30,096 bases of DNA from a virus. The notes under the pieces were generated by a model that was not told where the DNA came from, searched no databases, and saw nothing but the letters and a program-made list of their open reading frames with translations. The translations under genes and the position numbers were made by a program. Below, piece after piece: positions 1 to 6,300 of the stretch. The DNA is taken from positions 1-30,096 of IMG/VR virus record IMGVR_UViG_3300020378_000026. One strand, 5' to 3'. How positions within the stretch are numbered: position 1 is the first letter of the stretch; every line of letters begins with the position of its first letter.

Positions 1-574
1 TGAGTGTGTTACTTGCTAGTTTTAAAAAGAAACCAATTGCCGCACCACTTACAATACCTCCACTTGCAAAAGCAAGTACTGAAGTCATTGCACCAATTAT
101 AAATGCCGCCTTGGCAGGATTTTCTTTTGCAAATCCTCCGTAACCATCAACTATTGAAAGTATCTTTTGTCCTGCTGGATTACCTTGCAGTTTCTTTTTT
201 AATTGTCCTTTAAGATTTTCAAACTGTTGATCAAAGTTTTTAATTGGTCCACTTTGCTGTGCCGCATCGGCTAGTTTGTTAATTTGATCTGTAAGTTTTT
301 TAGCTTGGTCGCCTACTACTTGTCCTGCTTTACCCAATGCAGTTTTGTTATTGCCTGAGTCTATTGCAGTTTGTTCTGCATCACTGAAGATTTTATCAAT
401 CTGTTTAGGAGATAGATCAGCTTCTAGTAGTTTGCTCATGCCTTCTACTAATGGCCATACATCTTTTTCCCATCTACCAACGTAGATACGTTGTGCTTCT
501 GTTAGCTCTTGCCAACTTTCAGCAAGTATTGTTTGTGATTTTAAATTGTAGTTTGTAACTTCGCCTAACTTCAT
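1..574 (-). CDS. Hypothetical late phage protein, 3' end outside window
   Basis: The frame is open from an ATG at 574 to the edge of the window, about 191 codons, so the C-terminus is missing. A strong ribosome site (AAGGATAAGG) sits just upstream and the gene starts 10 bases after the previous stop, so both probably share one late mRNA. The protein starts MKLGEVTNYN. Around residues 50-60 it has the motif LSPKQIDKIF, which resembles LTPKQVDDIL in the upstream neighbour. A Lys/Gln-rich, probably helical middle follows. The last 40 visible residues are Gly/Ala-rich and hydrophobic (for example SGGIVSGAAIGFFLKLA), which could be a membrane-inserting hairpin. I do not recognise the family. Late expression suggests a virion, assembly or lysis role, but that is inference. 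Confidence 0.75.
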   Translation of the reverse strand, partial: MKLGEVTNYNLKSQTILAESWQELTEAQRIYVGRWEKDVWPLVEGMSKLLEADLSPKQIDKIFSDAEQTAIDSGNNKTALGKAGQVVGDQAKKLTDQINKLADAAQQSGPIKNFDQQFENLKGQLKKKLQGNPAGQKILSIVDGYGGFAKENPAKAAFIIGAMTSVLAFASGGIVSGAAIGFFLKLASNTL

Positions 575-584
575 TACCTTATCC

Positions 585-1139
585 TTACAATAGTGCCGCT
601 AATTCTTTTTTACCATTAGCATCTAAGCTATCGATAGCCTTTTGAATGTTAGCTGGTATACCACTAGCACCTGCTTGTCCACCTGCTGGTGCGCCAGCAC
701 CACCGGCACCCGGTTTCGGTGCGTTAGGATCTCCAGGACTTCCTGGTTCTGTTCCTGCGGCCGCTTGTCCATCACCGCCTTTGAAACTATCCTGTGCAGT
801 ATTCTGTAAGATGTCATCAACCTGTTTAGGTGTAAGCTGTCCTTGTAAACCTTTTAATCTGTTTGTAGGTAATCCTTGTTTTTTCATAAAGTCAGATACT
901 TGATCAACTGTCGGTTGTTTAGGGTTACCACCTGTTTGACCCATATATCCTCTATACTGTGTAAACAATTCTTTAGCTTTTGCGTTAGCGTCGTTTTTTC
1001 CTTGCATTCCTGCGGCGGTGCCTTTGGCACCCACGGCGCCAGCCACTTTTGCACCTACTTTACGTGCAACGTTCCCTAAGACATTACCACCGGGAGCTTC
1101 ATTAACAACGTTTTCACTTGTTATTTGCGTTATTTTCAT
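585..1139 (-). CDS. Hypothetical late phage protein with Gly/Ala/Pro-rich linker
   Basis: A protein of 184 residues beginning MKITQITSEN. An upstream in-frame ATG at 1172 exists but lies inside the late promoter box. The ATG at 1139 has an AGGAGAG ribosome site six bases upstream and is the better start. The N-terminal third is Gly/Ala/Lys-rich. The middle (about residues 75-120) looks folded and includes LTPKQVDDIL, a motif echoed in the next gene. Residues about 125-165 are a low-complexity Gly/Ala/Pro linker, and the C-terminus is a short helix-like segment ending in ELAALL. It is probably transcribed with the downstream gene from the late promoter at 1162-1169. The function is unknown. 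A structural or assembly part is plausible from timing only. Confidence 0.8.
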   Translation of the reverse strand: MKITQITSENVVNEAPGGNVLGNVARKVGAKVAGAVGAKGTAAGMQGKNDANAKAKELFTQYRGYMGQTGGNPKQPTVDQVSDFMKKQGLPTNRLKGLQGQLTPKQVDDILQNTAQDSFKGGDGQAAAGTEPGSPGDPNAPKPGAGGAGAPAGGQAGASGIPANIQKAIDSLDANGKKELAALL

Positions 1140-1161
1140 GGTTTGCTCTCCTGTTACTTTA

Positions 1162-1169
1162 TATTTATA
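1162..1169 (-). promoter_or_regulatory. T4-type late promoter (TATAAATA)
   Basis: The minus strand reads TATAAATA, an exact match to the T4 late promoter box recognised by RNA polymerase carrying gp55. The predicted start is about six bases downstream, leaving a leader of about 17 bases that contains the AGGAGAG ribosome site of the gene starting at 1139. It lies between divergent genes. Confidence 0.85.
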
Positions 1170-1191
1170 CATAATTCATCGAGTACACCCC

Positions 1192-1199
1192 GTAAATAC
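1192..1199 (+). promoter_or_regulatory. Candidate late promoter (GTAAATAC)
   Basis: A TAAATA core lies five bases before the ATG at 1204. With T4 late-promoter spacing, transcription would begin at or next to that ATG and give a leaderless mRNA. No ribosome site is present upstream. The same arrangement occurs before gene 25. Confidence 0.5.
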
Positions 1200-1203
1200 T
1201 CTT

Positions 1204-1398
1204 ATGCCTCAGAAGAGATATAATGTTATTGAGTGCGACACTAAAGAGGTTGTTACTCAATGCAGTGATGAGTATGAAGCAGATTTAACTATTGCACAGT
1301 TAGTTGATTCAAATCCTAACAAGCAATACAAAGTTGAAACTGTTGAAGTGTATGATAGTGATGCGTTCCGTTATGGACGTGATCCTGAATTGCACTAG
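1204..1398 (+). CDS. Small hypothetical protein, 64 aa
   Basis: A 64-residue protein starting MPQKRYNVIECDTK and ending RYGRDPELH. It is acidic and mixed alpha/beta in look, with the segment QYKVETVEVYDSDAF in its second half. A longer reading frame extends upstream to 1018, but that part is antisense to the minus-strand gene and overlaps its promoter, so the ATG at 1204 is preferred. There is no Shine-Dalgarno sequence; the TAAATA box five bases upstream suggests a leaderless late transcript. Two hairpins with a T-run follow the stop. The family is not recognised. That it is a real gene rests on its protein-like composition and the flanking promoter and terminator signals. Confidence 0.6.
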   Translation: MPQKRYNVIECDTKEVVTQCSDEYEADLTIAQLVDSNPNKQYKVETVEVYDSDAFRYGRDPELH

Positions 1399-1406
1399 TG
1401 TTTAGT

Positions 1407-1458
1407 AGATGAGCTTAACGCTCATCTGTGTTTTCGCTATGCTCAAACACGTTTTTTC
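1407..1458 (+). terminator. Tandem hairpins ending in T-run
   Basis: The first hairpin has an 8-bp perfect stem, AGATGAGC (1407-1414) with GCTCATCT (1420-1427), and a 5-base loop. The second has a 6-bp stem, GTGTTT (1428-1433) with AAACAC (1445-1450), followed by GTTTTTTC. Together they look like a factor-independent terminator for the small gene ending at 1398. The T-run is on the plus strand only. Confidence 0.6.
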
Positions 1459-1469
1459 ATATGTGATTA

Positions 1470-1830
1470 ATATAAGTGCGAAGCACTTTGCTATCATGTA
1501 GATAGTTGAGCCATACTTCGCCCGTCTCCGGGCAAAGTATTGTCGCCATCATGTGAGATAAGCGTACCATCTTAACAAAGTAGATTACATATTAATATGT
1601 ACAGAGGCGGAAACCCGTCAACCCCTTACTACAGCCTTCGCAATAGTCTCGGAACCCTAATATAACCCTGTTAAGCAAGTTATACTAAAGCTGTGGTTGT
1701 ATCTTTTTCACAGAGCCACGATCTTTTAATGCCTACGTTAGCATCAAGCCGTGCAACGTACCAGTTCCAGTCACAAGATCGATGTGACCTCAAGGTAAGT
1801 CGAGCTACCCCGACCAAACAATGTTGCTAT
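1470..1830 (-). ncRNA. Candidate structured non-coding RNA
   Basis: The 499 bases between 1399 and 1897 hold no convincing gene and are richer in G+C than the flanking coding DNA. Inverted repeats are dense: 1474-1488 (6 bp), 1491-1505 (5 bp), 1513-1540, a 16-base perfect palindrome at 1586-1601, 1655-1690, 1691-1713 (5 bp), 1734-1760 (9 bp with one bulge) and 1770-1788 (6 bp). Strand choice rests mainly on two stems. 1513-1540 becomes an unbroken 12-bp stem with a GAGA (GNRA) tetraloop only when read as minus-strand RNA. 1655-1690 becomes a 12-bp stem through three G-U pairs only on the minus strand. Two weaker helices (about 1605-1618 and the edge of 1491-1505) slightly favour plus. The ends are guesses. 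No known RNA class (tRNA, tmRNA, RNase P, SRP) was recognised. Confidence 0.5.
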
Positions 1831-1897
1831 ATAGTGAATTTTAATGTGCCTACACAGTATATTAGTGTATAGTATTTTGTGTTATTGTAAAAGTGGC

Positions 1898-2320
1898 TTA
1901 TTTGCCTTTTAGGCCTTCACGCAGTATCTTAGATCCACCTACTCTAACGTTTATAATGCCGTTGTAGTACTCGTCTGTTTCTAATACCCTACGTTCAAAC
2001 TGCTCTCTTGCCTCTAAGTAACTTGCTATGCCTCTGGATTCGCAGTAATACAGTATTTCTCGTGTGAACTTGTCTTCGCCTAGTTGTTGTACGTCTTGTT
2101 GTAGGTGTTCTGATGAACCCCAATAGTCTTTCCAGTCTGATTCTACCTTGCTTCTACGTTTATTCTTCTTACCTTTAAGTGGTGGTCTTGTTTTTTTAAA
2201 CTTTGCTAGTTTTTTACCTATGTATTTTTTGTTGTTGGTTGTGTTCGTGATTAGATACACGAATGCTTCACAATCCTCTGGTAATGTTTCTATTAATTTG
2301 CCCTTATATGTCCATTGCAT
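1898..2320 (-). CDS. GIY-YIG-like endonuclease-related protein
   Basis: A 140-residue protein. Near residues 20-37 it has FVYLITN followed by KKYIGKK, matching the two halves of a GIY-YIG nuclease core with the first half degenerate (VYL in place of GIY). A basic stretch follows (KKTRPPLKGKKNKRRSK), and later LEAREQFERRVL supplies candidate helix residues including the conserved acidic position. Homologues of this kind are frequent in marine T4-like phages and are annotated as putative endonucleases. The gene is last in the minus-strand run after 55-47-46 and starts eight bases after the preceding stop. A 7-bp hairpin covers the ribosome-site region. It could be a homing-type enzyme, a repair nuclease or a domesticated relative; activity cannot be judged from sequence. 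Confidence 0.65.
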   Translation of the reverse strand: MQWTYKGKLIETLPEDCEAFVYLITNTTNNKKYIGKKLAKFKKTRPPLKGKKNKRRSKVESDWKDYWGSSEHLQQDVQQLGEDKFTREILYYCESRGIASYLEAREQFERRVLETDEYYNGIINVRVGGSKILREGLKGK

Positions 2321-2322
2321 AA

Positions 2323-2341
2323 TGATACTTACTCAGTATCA
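2323..2341 (-). promoter_or_regulatory. Hairpin over the translation start region of the GIY-YIG-like gene
   Basis: TGATACT (2323-2329) and AGTATCA (2335-2341) form a perfect 7-bp stem with a 5-base loop. It covers the stop codon of the upstream small gene and ends two bases before the ATG of the GIY-YIG-like gene (2320), exactly where a ribosome site would lie. No clear Shine-Dalgarno is visible. This could limit translation, as known for some phage homing endonuclease genes. Confidence 0.45.
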
Positions 2342-2538
2342 GTGCTAGGTGTTTCTTTTTTGGCTTTGTATTCGTCTATGATTTCAACTCTACGTTCACT
2401 TGCTAGTTTGCGTATCTCACTTAACCATTTTCTAGCTGATCTTTTGGTACGTTCGCTCTTGCGTATTTCCCATGCTTCGTTGGCCTTGTAGTATTCAAGG
2501 TATGCTTTGGTTAATTTATCGTGTGTATCGTCTTTCAT
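2329..2538 (-). CDS. Small charged hypothetical protein downstream of gp46
   Basis: A 69-residue protein starting MKDDTHDKLTKAYLEYYKA. It is rich in Lys, Arg and Glu with regularly spaced hydrophobic and aromatic residues (AYLEYY, EAWEIR, RKWLSEIRKLA), so it is probably one or two long helices or a short coiled coil. It begins two bases after the gp46 stop and is almost certainly translated from the same message. A DNA-binding or partner role with the recombination nuclease is possible, but no family is recognised. Confidence 0.75.
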   Translation of the reverse strand: MKDDTHDKLTKAYLEYYKANEAWEIRKSERTKRSARKWLSEIRKLASERRVEIIDEYKAKKETPSTDTE

Positions 2539-2540
2539 TG

Positions 2541-4313
2541 TTATTGCATTATTTCAACATCATTATCATATGATGTAAATCCGTTTTCTTTAACTACTTT
2601 TAATACATTAGTTACACGACCAGCAAGTTCTTCCTTGTGCGATATTAGGTAAATGTTCTTTTGACGTTCTCTACCCATTTTCTTAAGAACACTCATGCTG
2701 TTCTCAACACCATTTGCGTCCATACCACTATCAACCAACTCATCAATAAACAATAAGTTGATGTTTTGATATAAACTTTCCCACACATCACGGAATGCCC
2801 AACTCATACCAAGTATAAGTCTATTACGTTCACCTCTACTTAGGTTATCAAAGTCTAAGTCCTGTCCTAGTTGTGTAATTTCAACACTTAGATCGTTCTT
2901 AAACACCACTGTATGCGGAAGTCCTAGCTTGTCTAAGTAGTATGTAAGTCTATTATTCAAGTATGCAAGGTTCTGATCGATGATCTTCTTACGTATAAAG
3001 CTGTCTTTGTTTGTTAGTAGCTTATATAAAAAGTCCTGGTGATCTTTTGTGCTATTAAGATCATTTACAGTATCCCAATTCACTTCTTGTATTGCAGTTT
3101 TCTCTAAATCATCAATCTGTTCTTGATATGGATCTAGTTCATCTGTCTTTTCTTGTAAACTTTTAGTCAAAGAGTCAACGTTGCCTCTGTGTTGATATGC
3201 TTCTTTGGCAGTTTCATAAAACGTATTAGGTTTTGCATCAAGTTCACCTAGCTCTGAGATCTTAGAATTTACTTTTTCTAGTTTTTCAGCCATGCTAGTT
3301 TGATAAACATGAGCATCACCATAATCTTTTTGTAACTTGTCTTTCATTTCTTCAAGTTTATCATCATGCAGTTCTTGACCACAAGCATAACACTTGGCAG
3401 TTTCTAGATCATCCAAGTCTTTACCAAGTTTGTTTACGTTGTTATCAGCTTGTTCCAATGCACGTTCAACAGTTGCTTTTTCTTTTGTAAGGTTGTTAAG
3501 ATGTTTTGTGTTTTCTTCCCATGTTTTTAGTTTCTCATGATCTTCTAGTTCGCTATCAATGTCTAGTTGTTCTAGTTCCTTGATTGCTTTTGCAAGTTTA
3601 TCACAGTCTTGCTTGTTTTGTGCAATCCAAGCCTTGCGTCTGCTGTGTAAACGTTCAATGTTTTCTTTAATCTTTTCATTACTGCTTGTTACTGCTTGTA
3701 TTCTAGCATTTTCTTCAGTAAGTCTATCTCTTGTAATACGTATTTGTTCTCTTAACAAATCAGCTTTCTCAGAAAGTAGTGTAATACCAAGTAACTGTTC
3801 AATAATAGTACGTTGATCGTTGTTCTTTAGTGCTAAGAAGGGCTCTGTGTAAGTATTAAGTGCCACAATATGCTTAAACATATCATGACTCATACCTAAT
3901 AAGTCATTTATATCTTCTTGTGTTTTACGTGAGTCACCCTGTGACTGATCTGACAGCTCTTGTTCTTCATTATTAATAAAGAACTTCATAGTATTAGGCT
4001 TACGACCTCTTTCTACTTTATATTCTTTACCATCTTTTTCAAAAGTTAGTGTAACTAACATTCCTTTATTGTTAGTTTTGTTAACTAGGTTATCTCTTCT
4101 AATGTTCGTTAGTGCTTGGCCGTACAGAGCATAAGATAATGCGTTGATTATCGTAGTTTTACCTGTACCGTTACGTGAACCAGAATCGTCACCTCCTTGA
4201 TCTAAGTTTTCGCCAAGCACTAACGTTAGTTGTTGTTTGTTAAAGTCGACTGCCTGTGTAGTATTACCCACACTCATGAAGTTTTTTACTGTAATGTTCT
4301 TTATCTTAATCAT
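2541..4313 (-). CDS. 46: Recombination endonuclease subunit gp46 (SbcC/Rad50-like ATPase)
   Basis: gp46 is the ATPase partner of gp47. Together they resect DNA ends for recombination-dependent replication and help degrade host DNA. All SMC/Rad50 hallmarks are visible in 590 residues: Walker A GSRNGTGKTT (about 45-54); a long Glu/Lys-rich coiled coil with a central zinc hook CYAC (about 308-311); the ABC signature LSRGERNRL (about 489-497); Walker B LLFIDELVDSG (about 518-528); and the switch histidine in LISHKEEL (about 557-564). Length is close to the T4 protein. The start codon overlaps the last 8 bases of gene 47 (GATGATTAA), which implies translational coupling. It is transcribed with 47 from the promoter at 5349-5377, or by read-through from gene 55. 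Confidence 0.96.
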   Translation of the reverse strand: MIKIKNITVKNFMSVGNTTQAVDFNKQQLTLVLGENLDQGGDDSGSRNGTGKTTIINALSYALYGQALTNIRRDNLVNKTNNKGMLVTLTFEKDGKEYKVERGRKPNTMKFFINNEEQELSDQSQGDSRKTQEDINDLLGMSHDMFKHIVALNTYTEPFLALKNNDQRTIIEQLLGITLLSEKADLLREQIRITRDRLTEENARIQAVTSSNEKIKENIERLHSRRKAWIAQNKQDCDKLAKAIKELEQLDIDSELEDHEKLKTWEENTKHLNNLTKEKATVERALEQADNNVNKLGKDLDDLETAKCYACGQELHDDKLEEMKDKLQKDYGDAHVYQTSMAEKLEKVNSKISELGELDAKPNTFYETAKEAYQHRGNVDSLTKSLQEKTDELDPYQEQIDDLEKTAIQEVNWDTVNDLNSTKDHQDFLYKLLTNKDSFIRKKIIDQNLAYLNNRLTYYLDKLGLPHTVVFKNDLSVEITQLGQDLDFDNLSRGERNRLILGMSWAFRDVWESLYQNINLLFIDELVDSGMDANGVENSMSVLKKMGRERQKNIYLISHKEELAGRVTNVLKVVKENGFTSYDNDVEIMQ

Positions 4314-5322
4314 CTTTACTTAAATCTCTATATATGCTCAGTAGTTTTGCTTTATCAAAGCTGTCTGATTCAATTGCTTCAATCTCTTTTGCAACAATTT
4401 CGTCTACACTTTCAAACTTTGTGATATCAATGTCTGAATTTATTTCATCATCTTGTGTATTAGGTATAAGACTAATTTCTCTACAGTCATAATCTTTCAT
4501 AAATGTTTCTTTTATGAAGTTTGCTTCTTCATAACTGATAGGCAAGTCCAATGTAACACGTAGATACATTTTACTTTTTATTAATGTGTCTTTTTCATCT
4601 AACAATCTTGAAAGTTTTACTGTTCTGTACTTCGGACAGTTCCACCAGTTTATGTATTGTGGTTCACCTCCATGTTCAAGTATCATCATACCACGTTCAT
4701 CATCCCAGGCATCTGCGTAATTGTGAGGAAGAGCATTACCTATATAATGAACTGGACCTTTTACTTGACGTTTATGGAAGTGTCCACTGAATACATATTC
4801 TTGGTTCTTGAAATGATCTGCTTGTAGTTCACCTGTGTCAGGCATCTGTACCATAGCATTCATATAAAAGTTTGGAAGTTCAAAGTGACCAAATATGTAC
4901 TTGCTTTTAATCTTAGGAATCTTTTTCCATTCATCTCCGACTAACCAAGGTATAAGTGTTGTATCACCTTCGGTCATCATTTCGTTGACCATTGTAATAC
5001 CTTCAATGTGCCTTGCAAAGTCAATTGAATTAATATCTCTTTTGTCTTTATAATATAAATCGTGGTTGCCAGGGAAGAAGTAAAACTTCTCAAACGCCTG
5101 ACCTAGCTTTTCTAGACTTCTAATAGTTGCGTCCATTGTAGTAATGTTCAAACTATTTCTGTTGTGATGCCAATCACCACAAAAGATTCCAGTTTCGCAA
5201 CCATTTTCTTTTGCTTGTTCTATATACCAATCAATAAATTCTTCACAATCATCATTATGAATCTTAGAATTACTCTTCAATCCAAAATGAATGTCTGTAA
5301 ATACTGCTACTTTCTTAAACAA
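4306..5322 (-). CDS. 47: Recombination endonuclease subunit gp47 (Mre11/SbcD-like)
   Basis: gp47 is the metal-dependent nuclease subunit of the gp46/47 complex. The phosphoesterase motifs occur in order: DIH (10-12), GDWHH (49-53), GNHD (85-88), GHF (145-147) and SGHFHKR (179-185), giving the expected Asp/His/Asn ligands for two metals. Residues after about 230 form the variable capping and ATPase-binding part and end in an acidic tail. The reading frame begins with TTG at 5322, preceded by GAGG with a 7-base spacing. No in-frame ATG lies close by, and motif I at residue 10 rules out a much later start. It has its own sigma-70-type promoter between it and gene 55. Confidence 0.96.
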   Translation of the reverse strand: MFKKVAVFTDIHFGLKSNSKIHNDDCEEFIDWYIEQAKENGCETGIFCGDWHHNRNSLNITTMDATIRSLEKLGQAFEKFYFFPGNHDLYYKDKRDINSIDFARHIEGITMVNEMMTEGDTTLIPWLVGDEWKKIPKIKSKYIFGHFELPNFYMNAMVQMPDTGELQADHFKNQEYVFSGHFHKRQVKGPVHYIGNALPHNYADAWDDERGMMILEHGGEPQYINWWNCPKYRTVKLSRLLDEKDTLIKSKMYLRVTLDLPISYEEANFIKETFMKDYDCREISLIPNTQDDEINSDIDITKFESVDEIVAKEIEAIESDSFDKAKLLSIYRDLSKDD

Positions 5323-5348
5323 AACTCTTCCTCACTGTTGATCTTAGT

Positions 5349-5377
5349 ATTGTACACGAAAAAATCGTATAAGTCAA
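5349..5377 (-). promoter_or_regulatory. Sigma-70 type promoter for genes 47-46
   Basis: On the minus strand TTGACT (5377-5372) and TACAAT (5354-5349) are separated by exactly 17 bases, close to the bacterial consensus. Transcription should start near 5342, about 20 bases before the TTG start of gene 47. The spacer contains the short inverted repeat ACGA-N5-TCGT (5356-5368), a possible protein-binding site. Confidence 0.8.
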
Positions 5378-5379
5378 CA

Positions 5380-6213
5380 CTATTTCTTATCAGAACTTTC
5401 CTTGTTGTGTTCAGCCACTGATTTTTCCCACTGACCCTGATTCTGTCTAGTAAAGGAAGGATTCATATGATTCATTTCTAATATGTCATCTCGTATATTT
5501 TGATTACGTTTTTCAATATTAATAATCCTTACAAATGAATTTGTAACTGCCGCCGTGTAGTATGCAAACGGATTGTTTGATTTTGATTCATCAAATTGTA
5601 AACCAATTTGTGTTAATTGTAATATTGCTTGACCTTTCATTTCGTCATTGTAGGTATAACCTCTAACATTACCTCTTGTTGCATAACGTTCACATAACTT
5701 CATCCACATCAAAGCTAACTTGTTTGTAGCCTGTCCATGGCTTTTGCTAAATGATCCATTACTCATTCCGCCTTCCCAATGGCTTTTGCCAACGCATATC
5801 AAGTTGTCGTTCTCATCAAACTTGTAATGCTGAAATGGTGGAAAATTAAGTTTTGTCTTCGTATCTGCAATAGTTTTGGGGTTTTTCTTTCTACCTTTTT
5901 CTTCAGGTATGTGGTCATACGTCATAATTCTAAAAATAACGTTGGTTTTTGCAATCTTTTTGTAGTCTATAGCACAATCGGCCTGCTTAACTTTCTCGCC
6001 AGCTTCTTTCCTTGCTTCATATTCCTTCAAACCAAGCCGTTTTGCCTGGTTTCTTTTAGCATCTGCTATAGTTCTTATGTTAATTTTGTCAACACTAGGT
6101 AAAATAATATCATATTGTGCATAATCGTCGTCTGTATAACTACAAAATGTGTTTTTTGACTTATGGATTTCTGATAATATATCTCTGTTGTTGAGATAGT
6201 TCACTCTTTTCAT
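5380..6213 (-). CDS. 55: Late-transcription sigma factor gp55
   Basis: gp55 replaces the host sigma factor so that RNA polymerase reads late promoters of the TATAAATA type, several of which occur in this window. The match to T4 gp55 lies at the start (VNYLNNRDILSEI, compare T4 YVNNKELLQAI) and in residues about 163-247, where GLQFDESKSNNPFAYYTAAV parallels the T4 segment [20 protein letters not shown]. Between these, roughly residues 40-160 are an insertion absent from the 185-residue T4 protein. The C-terminus is hydrophilic (EHNKESSDKK) and lacks the hydrophobic/acidic clamp-binding tail known from T4. The ATG at 6213 has GGAG nine bases upstream. A TTG at 6228 would add five residues but overlaps that ribosome site. 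It is transcribed from the sigma-70 promoter at 6246-6274. Confidence 0.9.
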   Translation of the reverse strand: MKRVNYLNNRDILSEIHKSKNTFCSYTDDDYAQYDIILPSVDKINIRTIADAKRNQAKRLGLKEYEARKEAGEKVKQADCAIDYKKIAKTNVIFRIMTYDHIPEEKGRKKNPKTIADTKTKLNFPPFQHYKFDENDNLICVGKSHWEGGMSNGSFSKSHGQATNKLALMWMKLCERYATRGNVRGYTYNDEMKGQAILQLTQIGLQFDESKSNNPFAYYTAAVTNSFVRIINIEKRNQNIRDDILEMNHMNPSFTRQNQGQWEKSVAEHNKESSDKK

Positions 6214-6245
6214 ATTTGTTTTCTCCAAACCTTAAATAATACATT

Positions 6246-6274
6246 ATTATAAACTACGCAGTTAAAAAAGTCAA
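6246..6274 (-). promoter_or_regulatory. Sigma-70 type (early) promoter for gene 55
   Basis: On the minus strand TTGACT (6274-6269), a 17-base spacer and TATAAT (6251-6246) make a near-perfect sigma-70 promoter. The start is expected near 6239, giving a leader of about 26 bases with the gene 55 ribosome site. Its -35 box directly abuts the plus-strand late promoter of gene 48. Confidence 0.88.
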
Positions 6275-6282
6275 CTAAATAC
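6275..6282 (+). promoter_or_regulatory. Late promoter (CTAAATAC) for gene 48 and baseplate block
   Basis: The TAAATA core at 6276-6281 matches the 3' six bases of the T4 late box. The predicted start near 6287 leaves a 14-base leader beginning with AGGAG, the ribosome site of the ATG at 6301. This is probably the main late promoter for 48, 53, the hub gene and 5. Confidence 0.75.
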
Positions 6283-6300
6283 TTGTAGGAGTTTACCAAA

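Noticed and set aside
1140-1172. Upstream ATG giving a 195-residue version of the minus-strand gene
   Set aside because: The extra codons lie in the TATAAATA promoter and leader; the internal ATG at 1139 has the proper ribosome site.
1018-1203. N-terminal extension of the small plus-strand frame (126 residues in all)
   Set aside because: It is antisense to the 184-residue minus-strand gene and crosses its late promoter; the ATG at 1204 is the plausible start.
1760-1815. tRNA-like element on the minus strand (6-bp stem with 7-base loop, D-arm-like TAGCTC)
   Set aside because: The acceptor stem has no 3' partner, there is no T-arm, and loop position 33 is not T.
1399-1897. Group I intron with the neighbouring GIY-YIG gene as its homing endonuclease
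   Set aside because: No split gene flanks the region and no convincing intron core pairing was found; the neighbouring genes are complete.
6030-6090. TTGACA followed by TATAGC on the minus strand inside gene 55
   Set aside because: The -10 is poor and the site lies within a coding region that already has a better promoter upstream.
5779-6102. 107-residue plus-strand reading frame opposite gene 55
   Set aside because: It is Phe/Cys/Val-rich, has no ribosome site, and is antisense to a recognised gene.
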